Source of the DNA: Carpediemonas membranifera
Lineage: Eukaryota; Fornicata
Reading direction: 5' to 3'
Assembly: GCA_019828565.1 (NCBI GenBank)
Contig: JAHDYR010000040.1
Coordinates: forward strand, 62,001-126,000
DNA: 64,000 nucleotides
Part shown: in pieces, positions 1-10,354 of the stretch
Position numbering within the stretch: the first letter of the stretch is position 1
Layout of the letters: each line of letters begins with the position of its first letter
The notes under the pieces: generated by a model
Seen by the model: only the letters and a program-made list of their open reading frames with translations
Told to the model about the DNA's origin: nothing
The model's database searches: none
Made by a program: the position numbers and the translations under genes

Positions 1-555
1 TCGGTCTCGAGGGTCCAAGGAAGGGACAAGTCTGGGTGAGCGATGAAGAGGTCATCGGTGAAGAGGGACTTAAGGGTGTTGAAAGCCTCAGTCTCGGCTG
101 GGCCGAAGCTGAAGACGGCGTCCTTCTCTAGGAGAGCGGTAAGGGGCTTGAACAGCTCGTGGCGTTTCTCTGAGATGAATGAGGCAAAGGACTGGAACTT
201 GCCGAGCACGGTCCTGAGCCCGTGGACATCAGTGGGAGGGGAAGCTCTCGTAGGGCGCGGGTGCGCTCAGGGTCTACGTGAACTCCAGCCTTGTCGACAA
301 TGAAACCAACTATGGGAGCCTCGGAATAGCCTATTCGGCACTTCTTTGCGCCTAGGCGTTGGCTTCTTCCAGGCGAGTGAGGGTGTCATCGAGAAGCTTG
401 AGGAAAAGTTCCTCGGAGGAGTACATGAAGAGGTCATCGATGTACGGGTCAACCCCCTTATGGAGGATGGGCCCGAGGATAGTCTCGATGCCTCGCTGGA
501 AATGCGACGGGGCATTGGCAAGCCCAAAAGGCTCTCAGAATTCGCAGGATAAGGA
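1..555 (-). mobile_element. Ty3/gypsy pol fragment (RT palm to RNase H start), frameshifted
   Basis: Read on the minus strand, this stretch encodes the second half of a Ty3/gypsy reverse transcriptase. PFGLANAPSHFQ is followed by an IDDLF motif, which stands where YIDD is expected. After a frame change near 345-360 the thumb/connection region follows (GAKKCRIGY, then a GVHVDPERT segment) and runs into the start of RNase H (PWTLETD) at the left edge. A stop lies just before PFGL near 545. The piece is therefore truncated on both sides and carries a frameshift, so it is a dead copy. It abuts a LINE fragment in the opposite orientation at about 555-572. Confidence 0.85.
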
Positions 556-572
556 TCAGAGCATAGTACAAC

Positions 573-2267
573 ATGGAAACGTTCAAGATCCTAAGCCTGA
601 ACACTCAGGGGCACATAGGACGAGGAAAGGACTTCACGGCATCAATAGCAACAGCAATTCAAACCAAACTCAGAGACATTGAAGCGGTTTGTATACAAGA
701 GACATGGAGAACAGCAAACACAAGAGTCCACAGCTTCATAGACTTCCAGTACGCTTTAGCAGGCAGAGAAACAGAGGAAACACTAGCAACAACGAACGAA
801 AAGCGGAAAAGAGAGACCAGGTGCCAGCATCGCGTGAACAGACAACTGGGAATCACAGGTGACGACCCCCCTACACCCAAGTGGCACGGGACCAGAGAAG
901 GCATCGGCACAATCGTAAGCCCGCATGCCAGAGCAACATGGGATGTCGGCATCACTGACAGCCTGTCAGGAAGAGTGCAGGCGAGTATTATGAGGACGAG
1001 CAGAGACATCATGGTAATCACAGTGTATGCACCCACTTCAGATAAAGGGAAGACAGTGAAAGATCAGTTCAGAGACAACATCCAAGAGATACTGGACATG
1101 AAAGGGGACATGGAAGCAATCATCATTGGGGACTGGAACATGGCCCCAGGGCCGGCACACGGAACCACCAGGTGGAAGGACGTTATGGACAAACACAAAC
1201 TCAGAGCAATCATACCAGAGAGGGGCACATTATCCAGTGGCAACACCACACCGGACTTCGCAATGGTCTCAGAGGGAATCAGGAAAGCAGAGATTCAAGT
1301 GGTCAGCTCGACAGTGCTGGGAGTATGGGGGTCGGCCCACAAAGGGGTCAAGCTTGCCTGGGAAGAACCCCGATACAGAGCCAACAGAGACGATGACAGT
1401 GGCCTGGAAATGCCAGGAGTGCACACATGGAATATGGAAGAGAGGGAGGGCCACACAACAATCAAGGAGCTAGACAGAAACGGATCGATAGATCAGTGGG
1501 AGGAGACAATCAGAGCCTGCCTGGGGGAACCAGCCGGGGAGAAGAGAGCCAAACCACGAGAGCAGATAGTACAAGACAGCGCATGGGCCGACCTCCATGA
1601 AACAGAATGGTCAGAAGCAGGCAACAAGGTGAGGACGAGACTAATGAACAGCGAACTGAAGAAGTGCTGGGACAAACGCAGAGAAGAGTGGATAGCCGAC
1701 CTCAGCAAGAGCACAAGAGAGGGATACAAAGCATCGAGATCAATGGTAGAGGCTGCAGTCAGAAGATGGTGGTGCGACAACCAGTACAAAAGGGATGCCT
1801 GGCAGCCTGCTCAAGGACGGAATGATCACCACGGACAAGGCCACGATCAGTGAAATCCTGCTTAAGCAGTATGCGAAGGTAAGTAGAGGCAGAGAACCAG
1901 AGTGGAAGGAGTGGCCTGGCATAGGAGGGGACGAATTCTCCAAGGAGGAAGTGAGAGCAGCCATCAGTAAGATTAAGAGAGACACAGCCCCGGGCCCAGA
2001 GAACACAACAGGGACCATGCTAAGAGAACTCAATGAGCGAGGACTCAAGGAGCTTACCAGATTTATGAACAGGGTATATAGAGAAGGGAAGATCCCAGAG
2101 ACGTGGAAATACGCAACAGTGTCAGCTATCCACAAGACCGGAAAACTCAGAGTTAAGCCAGAGTCGTATAGACCCATCTCGCTCACCCCGTTGCTGTACA
2201 GAGTATACGGTCGGCTGTTAAAGAAGAGACTGGAGAAGGCCACCAAAAGGTTCATACCCAGAGAACA
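573..2267 (+). mobile_element. Non-LTR (LINE) retrotransposon fragment: APE-type endonuclease plus start of RT, one frameshift
   Basis: The first reading frame (573-1853) starts METFKILSLNTQG and has the exonuclease-endonuclease-phosphatase fold of LINE endonucleases. Visible motifs are a CIQETW segment, YAPTSD, GDWNMAPG and, near the end of the domain, TPDFAMV, all expected in APE-type elements. A second frame from about 1795 continues into the reverse transcriptase: DTAPGPENTTG, then SAIHKTGK and SYRPISLTPLLYR, which are RT blocks 0-2. The two frames join across an A4G3 run at 1788-1794, where a single-base loss would explain the shift. The sequence stops abruptly at the N at 2268, before the catalytic YADD block, so the element cannot make a working RT. 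Confidence 0.88.
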
Positions 2268-2268
2268 N
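2268..2268. other. Single ambiguous base at a junction between unrelated elements
   Basis: The only N in the window lies exactly where a plus-strand LINE RT stops and a minus-strand gypsy RT begins. The reading frame that spans it is meaningless beyond the N. This may be an assembly join rather than a biological breakpoint. Confidence 0.8.
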
Positions 2269-2269
2269 G

Positions 2270-4741
2270 CGCACCTTATTCGATACAGACGTCGCCGCCC
2301 CGAAGACGCACTCTGTCGCCGCGGAGGCGGACGTTGCGTTCCTCTGCGATACAGAGTAGGCGGTCGACGTGGTCTAGAAGCTCCTGAGGTGTCTTGGCTC
2401 GACCAAAGATGTCATCGATGTAGTTCTTCGTACCGTCGGCGCGCACAGGGGCAAGGATTGCCTGGATGGCCCGCTGGAACTGTGACGGTAGGTTACGAAG
2501 ACCAAAAGGGTGCAAAGTTGTACTCTTTTGAACCGGCCTGGCAGCGTTATAGCGGTGAGGTACTTGTGGTCTTCGCGTACTGGCATTTGATGAAAACCTG
2601 ACCGGAGGTCACAAGCGAAGAAGTACTTGGCACCGATGAAGTCGTTGGTGAAGGTGCGGATATCTGCGAGGGGGAACCTGTCTGGTGTAGTTACCGAGTT
2701 AAGCTCGCGGTAGTCGGCGCAAAGTCGTAACTCGCTTGACTTCTTCACTACGATGACGGCTGCGGATGCCACGTGGCTGTAGGAATCGCGTACGATGCCC
2801 CTGTCTGTCCATGTCGTCGATAATCTCGTGCACTCTTTCGGCGGTGGATGCCGTGAGCGGTCGAGGGGCATGGTTGGTAGGGGTGCGCCTGGCACGATGT
2901 CAATCGTTGCGGCGGCGATCTGGGCGCCGTCAGGGTGCAGCTCGCCGAATACCGGTGCGTGCCGGCGGATGACATCAGCCATCTCGGCTTTGAGCGGGAA
3001 GTCGCTTGCGATGCGTGTGCCAAGTGGGCCCGCGTCGTCGCTGACGATGTTGTTGACTGCGTGGAAGTCATCGGTCTGGTCGTCGGGGAGGCCTTCGTCC
3101 TCGCCGTCGTGAACTTGCGGGCGGAGGCGAAGCATGATGCCCTCGTCGGACATGAGGCCTAAGAACCACAATATATCCGAGCCGATGAGGACCTTATCGG
3201 CCCTGCCGCTGATGACGTGCAGGGGCCAATCGATGATCGTTCGGCGGTCGCCCAAGCGGTCCGCGACCAGCGTTGTCTCGAAGGTGCCGTGTTGCTGGAG
3301 ACCTTGGTCGTCAGGGCCCGTCAGCTGGACCATGTCGGGGCCCCTCCTGCCAAACTGGGCGAGTGCGTTGGCGAGGTCCAGCGAGATGGTGGACACTACG
3401 GAGCCAGGGTCGACCGTCGCTGAGATAAGCGTGTCACCTATCGTCACTGGAATCCGGAGAAGCCGGCCCGGCGAGTAAGCGTGCTCGGCATGCTCTACGT
3501 TCTGAACGCTGCCTTGTTGGGGCTTGTTGGGGGTGTCGGTGTGAATGGTGTGGCCTGCTTGGGGTTCTGCCTGAACTGCCAAGGACCCTTCGACGTCGAT
3601 GGTTGCTGGGGCTGCTGTGGTTGTCCAGCGGCCTGTCGTTGGGGACCAACCTGCCTGCGGCTGGCGTGACTGGTTCTGCTGGGCGGCTGAGGCTTGGTGT
3701 GGTGTGCGTTGAGAGGCCTGGCCCTGGCGGGGATCTTGAGGTTGGCGGCCCGCCGGTGTGGCTCTGTTAGCCTGACTCTGGCGCTTCAGCAGCCGGCACT
3801 CTTCAGTAGAGTGGCCGCCGGGACCGTGGACGCGGCAGGTCTTGCGGCCGTTGCCCGGTGTAGCGGGGACCTTGGCGCCTGCCATGGGACCGGAGGTCCT
3901 CTGGCAGAAGGACCAAGGCGTGACGATCGTCCCATCGGAGTTAGTTGGCAAAGCCAGGATGCGGTGCTGGACGTCATCGATGGTGGTGGCGCCGTCGGCG
4001 AAATCCTCGAAGGCGAGGGCGGCTTCGGTGACGTCAAAACCGCGGGTCAGCACGCGGAAAAAGCGTGGATATCAGCCTCTTCTCGGTGAGGGGCGTGTAA
4101 CCGTTTTCTTCTGTCGGGAACTTGGGGTTCAGCTGGCGACAGTGCTTGCCGAAAGCTAGGAACATCTTCTGCATAGAGGTGATGTCTCCACCTGTGAGCG
4201 TGGTCCTTTCCAGGATCGCCGCGCGAGCGGTTGGGTTAGCCCGCTGGGCGGGTGTCAGCTCGAAGTACGCGGTGTAGGTGAGCAAGAGGTCCGCCCGCTC
4301 GCGGAGCTCCTCCCTCGAGAGGCGCTCTGAGGCGTTGGTCGAGGTGTCTGGGGCCGTCGGTGGCGGACTGACCGCCTTGAGGGCTGCGGTGATGAAGGCC
4401 TGCTTCAGCTCGTCTGAAGCGATCGAGGCCGCTTGGGTGTCTATATCCTTGAGCTTGGCCAGGAGAGCGCTGAGCTCCTCGGCCGATTTGTCGTCGTCGT
4501 TCTTCTCGGGTTCATTCTGCTCGGAAGGCTTATGAATGGGAGGACGGATCTCTGTCTCAAAGAAGCATTGGAAATCCTCGAATGTTGGGAATCTCGTTGT
4601 CGGGATGAACGCCGCGCGGATTTCGGCTAGTTTCTCGCTCCCGAGGAAAAAGAGGATGCTAGACGGCTGCTTTTTGCTTGCAACATGAAGACGATACTCG
4701 TCTAAACGGCTGTTGCTGACTAAAACCATGACAGTGATCAC
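2270..4741 (-). mobile_element. Ty3/gypsy gag-pol remnant (element C), frameshifted and truncated
   Basis: On the minus strand gag starts at ATG 4729 (MVLVSNSRLDEY; a frame from GTG 4741 is also open). It runs to 4034 in one frame and continues in the +1 frame from about 4053. The second frame holds a zinc-knuckle variant (CRVHGPGGHSTEEC), an aspartic protease core written DPGS instead of DSGA, and RT up to ITLPGRF. A further shift near 2500-2515 leads to PFGLRNLPSQFQ and NYIDDIF. The copy ends at the N at 2268. With frame breaks in gag and RT and no RNase H or integrase it is inactive. Gag is only 12 nt from a palindrome that marks the likely end of a 5' LTR. Confidence 0.85.
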
Positions 4742-4744
4742 TGT
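4731..4744. repeat. 14-bp perfect palindrome at the inferred LTR/leader junction of element C
   Basis: ACAGTGATCACTGT lies just 5' of the gag ATG (4729, minus strand). On the minus strand the sequence reads CCACA, then GTGATCAC, TGTC, ATG. This matches the CA-GT...AC-T arrangement at the same place in elements A and B. The matching 5' end of this LTR was not found. Confidence 0.6.
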
Positions 4745-5165
4745 GGTATGGATAGAACAGCTAGCGAAAGAGGTTTAATCAATTGATTGGGACAGAGGGT
4801 GGCGGCCGTGCCCCGGAGCACTCAGCTCCAGGATAATGGGAAGCAAGCTCAGTCCGGGGCCTGATACCAGGCAAACGTAAATTTCTTTCTTTCTTTCTTT
4901 CTTTCGGGTCACCCGGAGGAGCGCTGCTGGAAGAAACATCCCCAGATAAAGCGCTAAGCCATGTTTGTTTGTTTTCCTCATTACACTAGCCAGCAGATTT
5001 AGGTGGTGAGATGCTTTCCGCACTGAACTGGGGGCCCCAGTTAGCAAAAGCGATAGAGCTCAACGCTCAGCCCGTCGTGGGCTCAATCTCAAGACAAGCG
5101 GACGTTTGGATGAAGTCTAATCCCCCCGCAGTGGTCACTGCTGCTTTAATGAATCTGCAGGTGAG
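4742..5165. other. Gene-free stretch, probable LTR/flank of element C, with (TTTC)6
   Basis: No convincing gene lies between the gag start of element C and the stop of the giant membrane protein. A perfect 24-bp (TTTC)6 microsatellite occupies 4882-4905. Part of the interval is probably the 5' LTR of element C, but its outer boundary was not found. Confidence 0.5.
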
Positions 5166-8100
5166 CTATCTCATTGGCGAGCTTGGGATCACGATCCTAT
5201 CAAGACTCGACAGCCTTGGAGATATTGACACTTCTGAGCGCCTCGGTGTTGTTGGAAGCACAGGATTCACACCAGAGGGCGAATAAAGTGTGGAAGCGCC
5301 ACCAATACCTGCAAGGGGCACGAGACGTCGGGACGACAAGGGCGACACCGAGGTCGAGTGAGATCCTAGCAGGTGGGATTGACTACTGGCGAGGCTCAGC
5401 GGCGGTAGCTTGACACTGTTTGTCCTCGCGTTCACGCTAGAGGGCACGAGAATGGGTAGAATCGCGGTCGAGTCGTCCGTTCTTGCCACCTTGGGACGCC
5501 TACGACGCATGACAAAAAGCAGTGACCCTGGAACAAGTGCCAGAGTGCACGCGGTGACAACAACTCCGGATACGAGAAGGCACGCGAGTATTCCAAAGAT
5601 TGGAACTGCCACTCCCAGTGCGACAAGAAGCATGCTGCCAGACGCATCGCCACCTGTTGGATCAGAGTGTGCCAGAAGAGTCTGCCCACTATAAGCATCG
5701 ATTTCACAGTGCTTGATGACGTCAAGGAATGAATCATACCTCTGGACTGACGCGCAGACCCTCCCGCCCGATAGGAATAGCGGGGAAAGTTCGGATTTGT
5801 CGAGGAGGATTCGAATCAAGTCGGTGGATCCAAAACGAGCACCGACCAGAGCTACGCAGACAGTGGCGCCAGCCTCGCCCAGCTCAGCAGTCGTGGCCCC
5901 GTCGTCGGAGATGAGGTAGGGGCTGAACGTGGTCAGGATGGCAGTGGAAATGGGTCCGGAGGCGACACACTGGACAGAGGTTGAGCTCAGAGCTGTCACG
6001 GTGCTTAGAGCTGCGGTCCAGTTGATCGTCTTGACTTCGAATGAGGAGGGGCAGATTATGCTGGTCTGATTGACAGCGAGGCTCGCTCCACTGACTGTAA
6101 GATCTGGATCAATCATTATATTCGATGGAATGTCCACAATCAAAGACTCGACCAACCCATCAAAGTTGAGTGTCAGGTCGTATTCTCCGGCAGGAATGAC
6201 CCCGTCAAATGACACACACACTGGAACAACCAGAGTCGACTCATTTCCAGTAACAACAGCACAGGAACACTCGCCAAACGAAGCAGAGAGTAGGGCCGAC
6301 GAGATGATTGAGCCGTTGATGATGATGGCGCTTGGGGTGTCTACCAGGTACTCGAAGCACTCGTCGTGGGGCTTGCCGTCGGCTGGAGTGCTTGTGAGAG
6401 ATGGGCAAACGTCACACGCTCTGCCGCCCTCACTGCTGAACTTGCCGTCGTCACATGGTGTGGGCCCTGTGTCAGCCGCGGCGCTGTAACCTGCGGGAAT
6501 ATCTATGCAGGCCGACTGGCCCTGGGCCGTCTGGTATGTCGAGGCCGGACAGGGGGTCTGGTCAGTGTGGGCGCCCGTGGGTGGGACGTAGTAGCCGGGG
6601 TCGGCTGGGGTACACTCGCTGGAACCTGTGTTGGGTGAGAATTTGCCGGAGTTGCACTCGGCTTGGGCAGATTTGTCGGTCTCGGGGACGTAGTAGCCAG
6701 CAGCTGCAGCGTCGCAGGCTGCCTGCTCTGAGTCTGAGTAATGACCAGAGGGGCACTCACCGCACGAGACCTGTCCCCCGAGTTCTTGGAACGTGCCCGG
6801 TGAGCACGCCGTCTCGCTAGTAGCAGAGGGACCTGGGACATAGTGGCCTGCGGACGCGTCTGTACATGCTGCCTGTCCCTCGCCGCTGTATGTGCCAGCA
6901 AGGCATGGGTTGCACGAGGTCATCCCCTCGTCGGGCTGACAGGTGCCTGCGGGGCACGGTGTCTGGGTCGACTGGGTTGAGTCGGGGACGAAGTTACCGG
7001 CTAATGCTGCAGTGCAGGTCGACTGGGCGGCGGAGGCAGTGTAGGTGCCGGCCATGCAGGGGTACTGTCTGGACTGGTCGAAAGCGGGGACAAAGTAGCC
7101 TGCATCCGCTGCGGTGCACGTCTCCTGGCCGCCGGGGGAGTAGTACCCCGTGTCGCACGGCTCCTCACCGCTCCTGGCCGCGTTGACGTGGTGCGCGGCC
7201 CGGGCCTTGGTACATGAGCCCGAGCCCTCTGTGGCGTACCAGCCGCTGGGGCAGGCCTCGATGTCACTCCTGTCGCTGGTCGGGACGAAACCGGCAGGGG
7301 ATACGGTGCATTGGGACGCGCCGGCGCTGCTGTAGTAGCCGCTCTGGCAGGGCGTCTGGCTCGACCGGGCGCCGTTCGCCGGGACATAGAAGCCGGCGCT
7401 GGTCGTGATGCAAGAGGTCTGGGCAGCTGCCGGCTGGTACTTGCCGTTGTTACACGGTTTCTGCAGGGACTTGTCAGCGTCATCCACGTAGTATCCAGCC
7501 GACGCCCTCGTGCAAGTATCTGAGGCCGCTCCAGGGGGACTGTAATATCCAGAATTACACGCGACACATGACGACTGCCCCTCTGCCGACTGGTAAGTGC
7601 CGGCCTCACACGGGGTCTGGGTAGTGTGCCCGTCGCCGTCGTCGGCGGTGTAGTACCCAGGGCTGACCAGCTCACACGCCGTCTGGCCCGGGCTGGGCTG
7701 GTAGTAGCCACCGTCGCACGGGAGCTGCTGGGTTTGGTCACAGCTTGGGACGTAGTAGCCGGCTTCGGCGGGGGTGCACTGGCTGCTGCCTTCTGCCGAG
7801 TATGAGCCCGGGGGGCAGGCGTCCTGGGTCTCGTGGGGCTTGCCGTCGGCTTCAGTGTAGAACCCGGCATCTGTTTTCAAACAAGAGGTTTGACCTGTGC
7901 GCGGCTGGTAGTGGCCGTTATCGCACGCCACCTGCCTTGTCTTGTCGGAGTCAGCGACGTAGTACCCGGTCTCAGCGCTCGTGCATGCCACACTCTGCAC
8001 GACCGCGGAGAACGTCCCATTGGCACACGGGGTCGGGCTGGTTCGAGCCCCATCGGCAGGGACGAAGTAGCCCGGCTGGGCTTCAGTGCACGATGACTGG

Positions 8101-10070
8101 CGGGAACTCGGGCTGTACCAGCCGCCGTTACAGGCCATCTGGGCACTGGAGCCTGGGTTCGAGACGTGGTAGCCGATGTCTGCGTCCAGACATGTTGAAG
8201 CTTGGCCGCTCGGCTGGTATGACCCTGCCGGGCACGGGATTTGGGCAGGGTGGGGGTCTCCGTCGGCCGGTACGTAGTGGCCGGCTGTAGCATTAAGGCA
8301 GGTTGTCTGCACGCTGTCTGGCTGGTACTTGCCGTCGTAACAGTTGGTGCACGTGTCTGTGTTACCCAGTGAGAATGTCCCAGCGGGACAGTCCACTTCG
8401 GCGGACTGGTCACTCGTGGTTCTGTGTCCCGAAGCGGCTATAGTGCACGAGGATGATCCTGCTGGAGCGTAAGATCCTGAAGCACATGGGGTTTGGCCCG
8501 AGTTTGGCATGTTGTTGTTCTCGACGAAGTTGCCGGCATCAGTCTTTGTGCAGGCAGAGGCGGGCGTGGCCGAGCTGTAGTACCCGTTGAAGCAGTCCGT
8601 GCAGTGGTCCGAATTGCCCGGTGAGACTGAGCCGAGAGTGCACAAGACTTGACCCGACTGGTCAGCGTTGGTCCTATATCCCGTGCTTGACGCCGTACAG
8701 GTCGTGGATCCCTGGGTAGCGTATGACCCAGTAGAGCATGCAGAGCAAACGTCTGTGTTGCCTGCTGAGCTCGTACCGACTGGACATATCGTCTGGTCAG
8801 ACTGGTCCGAGTTTGTCTTGTAGCCAGGGGAGGCGGTCGTGCACGAGGTTGACCCTGCCGCAGCGTAGGACCCGGTCGGGCAGGCAGTGATGCCCGACCT
8901 CAGACTTCCCTTGTATCCAGCCGAAGTTATAAAGTTATAAATGGTGACCCGACCCCGATTTGAACTGTACTCGGGAGCGCCGACTAGAAGGTACGACACG
9001 CCCGAGGAGCCGGCCCACAGCGACACAGAGGCGCCGAAGCGTCCGCTGCCTGTATATGTGTCGAAATCAACCCAGCCAATGCCGTTAAATGTGTAAACGA
9101 AAACAGTGTTGGTGCTGGGAGCGCCGACAGCGAGGTAGGACCCTGCCACAGCGACGGATTCCCCGAAAGAGGCATGGCCGGAGCGCGTGAGCACACCTGA
9201 GTCGGCCCATGACCCAGAGCTGAGCTTCCACAGCAAGACTTGGCCCGAGTCAGTTCCTGCCGCAAGCCAGGTCGAGTCAATGCTCAGGGAATGGCCGATG
9301 TGGGTGTACCCGGACCTCGACACCGCGGCAGGGTACTGGGAGGGAGTGGCGCCGGACTTTGTCACAAAATGGATTTGGCCAGCGTCCTTGTCGGGGGCCG
9401 AGCCGGCGCAGACAGAACCAGAGTATCTGTTGCACGAGACTGCGTATCCGATATGAACGTATGCATTATCCAGCCATCTAAGGTATGTCTCGCCCTGGTT
9501 CCACGCCGAGTAGAAGTAGAAGGCGCCGCTCTCTCTGACCCAGCCGCCGTCATTGAAGTCATTGTTCGGCTTGCCAACGAGCACGCCGCCGTCAGGGAAG
9601 ATGCCGGTGGCCCAGCCGTAGTATCCGTTCTCGTCGTCGTCGAGGGATTTCACTGTCGTCTTCTGGTTCCAGTTGCCCGAAGAATCACGCTGGTAAATGT
9701 TGATTCGACCCGCGCCGTTCTCGCCGCTGACCGACTGATACGGCCTGCCAGCCACGGCATAGCCAGACGCGCTAATATCAACAGAGTAGCCGAGCTTTCC
9801 TCCGGTGGAGGAACCCGCCATGGCGGTGGGTGAGGACCAGGCCTTCGTGGGGCTGGAAAAGGCGATGCCGTAAACTGTTTCGGCGCCAGGAGCACCGATA
9901 ATGGCATAACCTTCCACTACAGACACTGAAAAGCCGAGGTTGGAAGCTGACGCGCCGTCGAAGGATTGAGATGTCACTGTGATTCCAGTTTGCACGCTGC
10001 GGAATACTAAAAAGCCTAAAACGATCGCTATCGATCGTACTAAGAATGCTCTTGAAGTTTGCAATTGCAT
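5166..10070 (-). CDS. Giant surface protein: seven FG-GAP blades, about 20 Cys-rich repeats, one TM helix
   Basis: This 1634-residue protein starts at ATG 10070 with a signal peptide (hydrophobic stretch at residues 13-25). Residues about 30-390 hold seven FG-GAP-type units (such as LGFSVSVVEGYAIIGAPG and FGESVAVAGSYLAVGAP), the number needed for an integrin-like beta-propeller. Residues about 395-1240 carry roughly twenty repeats of the form C..G.Y....G...C....AGYYV, like GCC2/GCC3 and ephrin-receptor-type cysteine modules. A less repetitive ectodomain follows, then a transmembrane helix at about 1485-1520, an RRRR stop-transfer signal, and a Ser/Pro-rich tail of about 110 residues. The layout is type I: propeller and Cys stalk outside, tail in the cytosol. 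A role in adhesion or sensing is inference. The frame is open throughout. Confidence 0.9.
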   Translation of the reverse strand: MQLQTSRAFLVRSIAIVLGFLVFRSVQTGITVTSQSFDGASASNLGFSVSVVEGYAIIGAPGAETVYGIAFSSPTKAWSSPTAMAGSSTGGKLGYSVDISASGYAVAGRPYQSVSGENGAGRINIYQRDSSGNWNQKTTVKSLDDDENGYYGWATGIFPDGGVLVGKPNNDFNDGGWVRESGAFYFYSAWNQGETYLRWLDNAYVHIGYAVSCNRYSGSVCAGSAPDKDAGQIHFVTKSGATPSQYPAAVSRSGYTHIGHSLSIDSTWLAAGTDSGQVLLWKLSSGSWADSGVLTRSGHASFGESVAVAGSYLAVGAPSTNTVFVYTFNGIGWVDFDTYTGSGRFGASVSLWAGSSGVSYLLVGAPEYSSNRGRVTIYNFITSAGYKGSLRSGITACPTGSYAAAGSTSCTTASPGYKTNSDQSDQTICPVGTSSAGNTDVCSACSTGSYATQGSTTCTASSTGYRTNADQSGQVLCTLGSVSPGNSDHCTDCFNGYYSSATPASACTKTDAGNFVENNNMPNSGQTPCASGSYAPAGSSSCTIAASGHRTTSDQSAEVDCPAGTFSLGNTDTCTNCYDGKYQPDSVQTTCLNATAGHYVPADGDPHPAQIPCPAGSYQPSGQASTCLDADIGYHVSNPGSSAQMACNGGWYSPSSRQSSCTEAQPGYFVPADGARTSPTPCANGTFSAVVQSVACTSAETGYYVADSDKTRQVACDNGHYQPRTGQTSCLKTDAGFYTEADGKPHETQDACPPGSYSAEGSSQCTPAEAGYYVPSCDQTQQLPCDGGYYQPSPGQTACELVSPGYYTADDGDGHTTQTPCEAGTYQSAEGQSSCVACNSGYYSPPGAASDTCTRASAGYYVDDADKSLQKPCNNGKYQPAAAQTSCITTSAGFYVPANGARSSQTPCQSGYYSSAGASQCTVSPAGFVPTSDRSDIEACPSGWYATEGSGSCTKARAAHHVNAARSGEEPCDTGYYSPGGQETCTAADAGYFVPAFDQSRQYPCMAGTYTASAAQSTCTAALAGNFVPDSTQSTQTPCPAGTCQPDEGMTSCNPCLAGTYSGEGQAACTDASAGHYVPGPSATSETACSPGTFQELGGQVSCGECPSGHYSDSEQAACDAAAAGYYVPETDKSAQAECNSGKFSPNTGSSECTPADPGYYVPPTGAHTDQTPCPASTYQTAQGQSACIDIPAGYSAAADTGPTPCDDGKFSSEGGRACDVCPSLTSTPADGKPHDECFEYLVDTPSAIIINGSIISSALLSASFGECSCAVVTGNESTLVVPVCVSFDGVIPAGEYDLTLNFDGLVESLIVDIPSNIMIDPDLTVSGASLAVNQTSIICPSSFEVKTINWTAALSTVTALSSTSVQCVASGPISTAILTTFSPYLISDDGATTAELGEAGATVCVALVGARFGSTDLIRILLDKSELSPLFLSGGRVCASVQRYDSFLDVIKHCEIDAYSGQTLLAHSDPTGGDASGSMLLVALGVAVPIFGILACLLVSGVVVTACTLALVPGSLLFVMRRRRPKVARTDDSTAILPILVPSSVNARTNSVKLPPLSLASSQSHLLGSHSTSVSPLSSRRLVPLAGIGGASTLYSPSGVNPVLPTTPRRSEVSISPRLSSLDRIVIPSSPMR

Positions 10071-10354
10071 CTATCGCCTCGTTCTCTTTCTATTCCGAGA
10101 ACAATGCAAAACTTTCTGTGGTCTCAGCGGCAGCTGATCAACGGGTCTCAAATCGTCAACTATTGAGTCAATCTGAATCTGATCACTCGATAAGAAGAAA
10201 CAATCAAACCCAGGCTGCCACGTCCATGCCGAGGCAACTAACACTTCCATGCTGTGATAGGTCTGGCCAGCCAGCAGGCTTGTACGAGACTGCAACATGT
10301 CGGTAATCGGAAGAAAAGAACGCAACGCCGCTCTTTATGATACAGCGCCATGGC
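10071..10354. other. Intergenic region upstream of the giant surface protein
   Basis: This is AT-richer DNA between the start of the surface-protein gene and the end of the coiled-coil gene on the same strand. It presumably holds the surface-protein promoter and the terminator of the next gene. I see no defined motif. Confidence 0.4.

Noticed and set aside
1795-2601. A 268-codon frame across the N at 2268
   Set aside because: Only the part before the N is RT. Beyond it the frame is antisense to a gypsy RT.
4034-4053. Programmed +1 frameshift in gag of element C
   Set aside because: The shift lies upstream of the zinc knuckle, no Ty-like slip site is obvious, and the element has other frame breaks. 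Decay is simpler.
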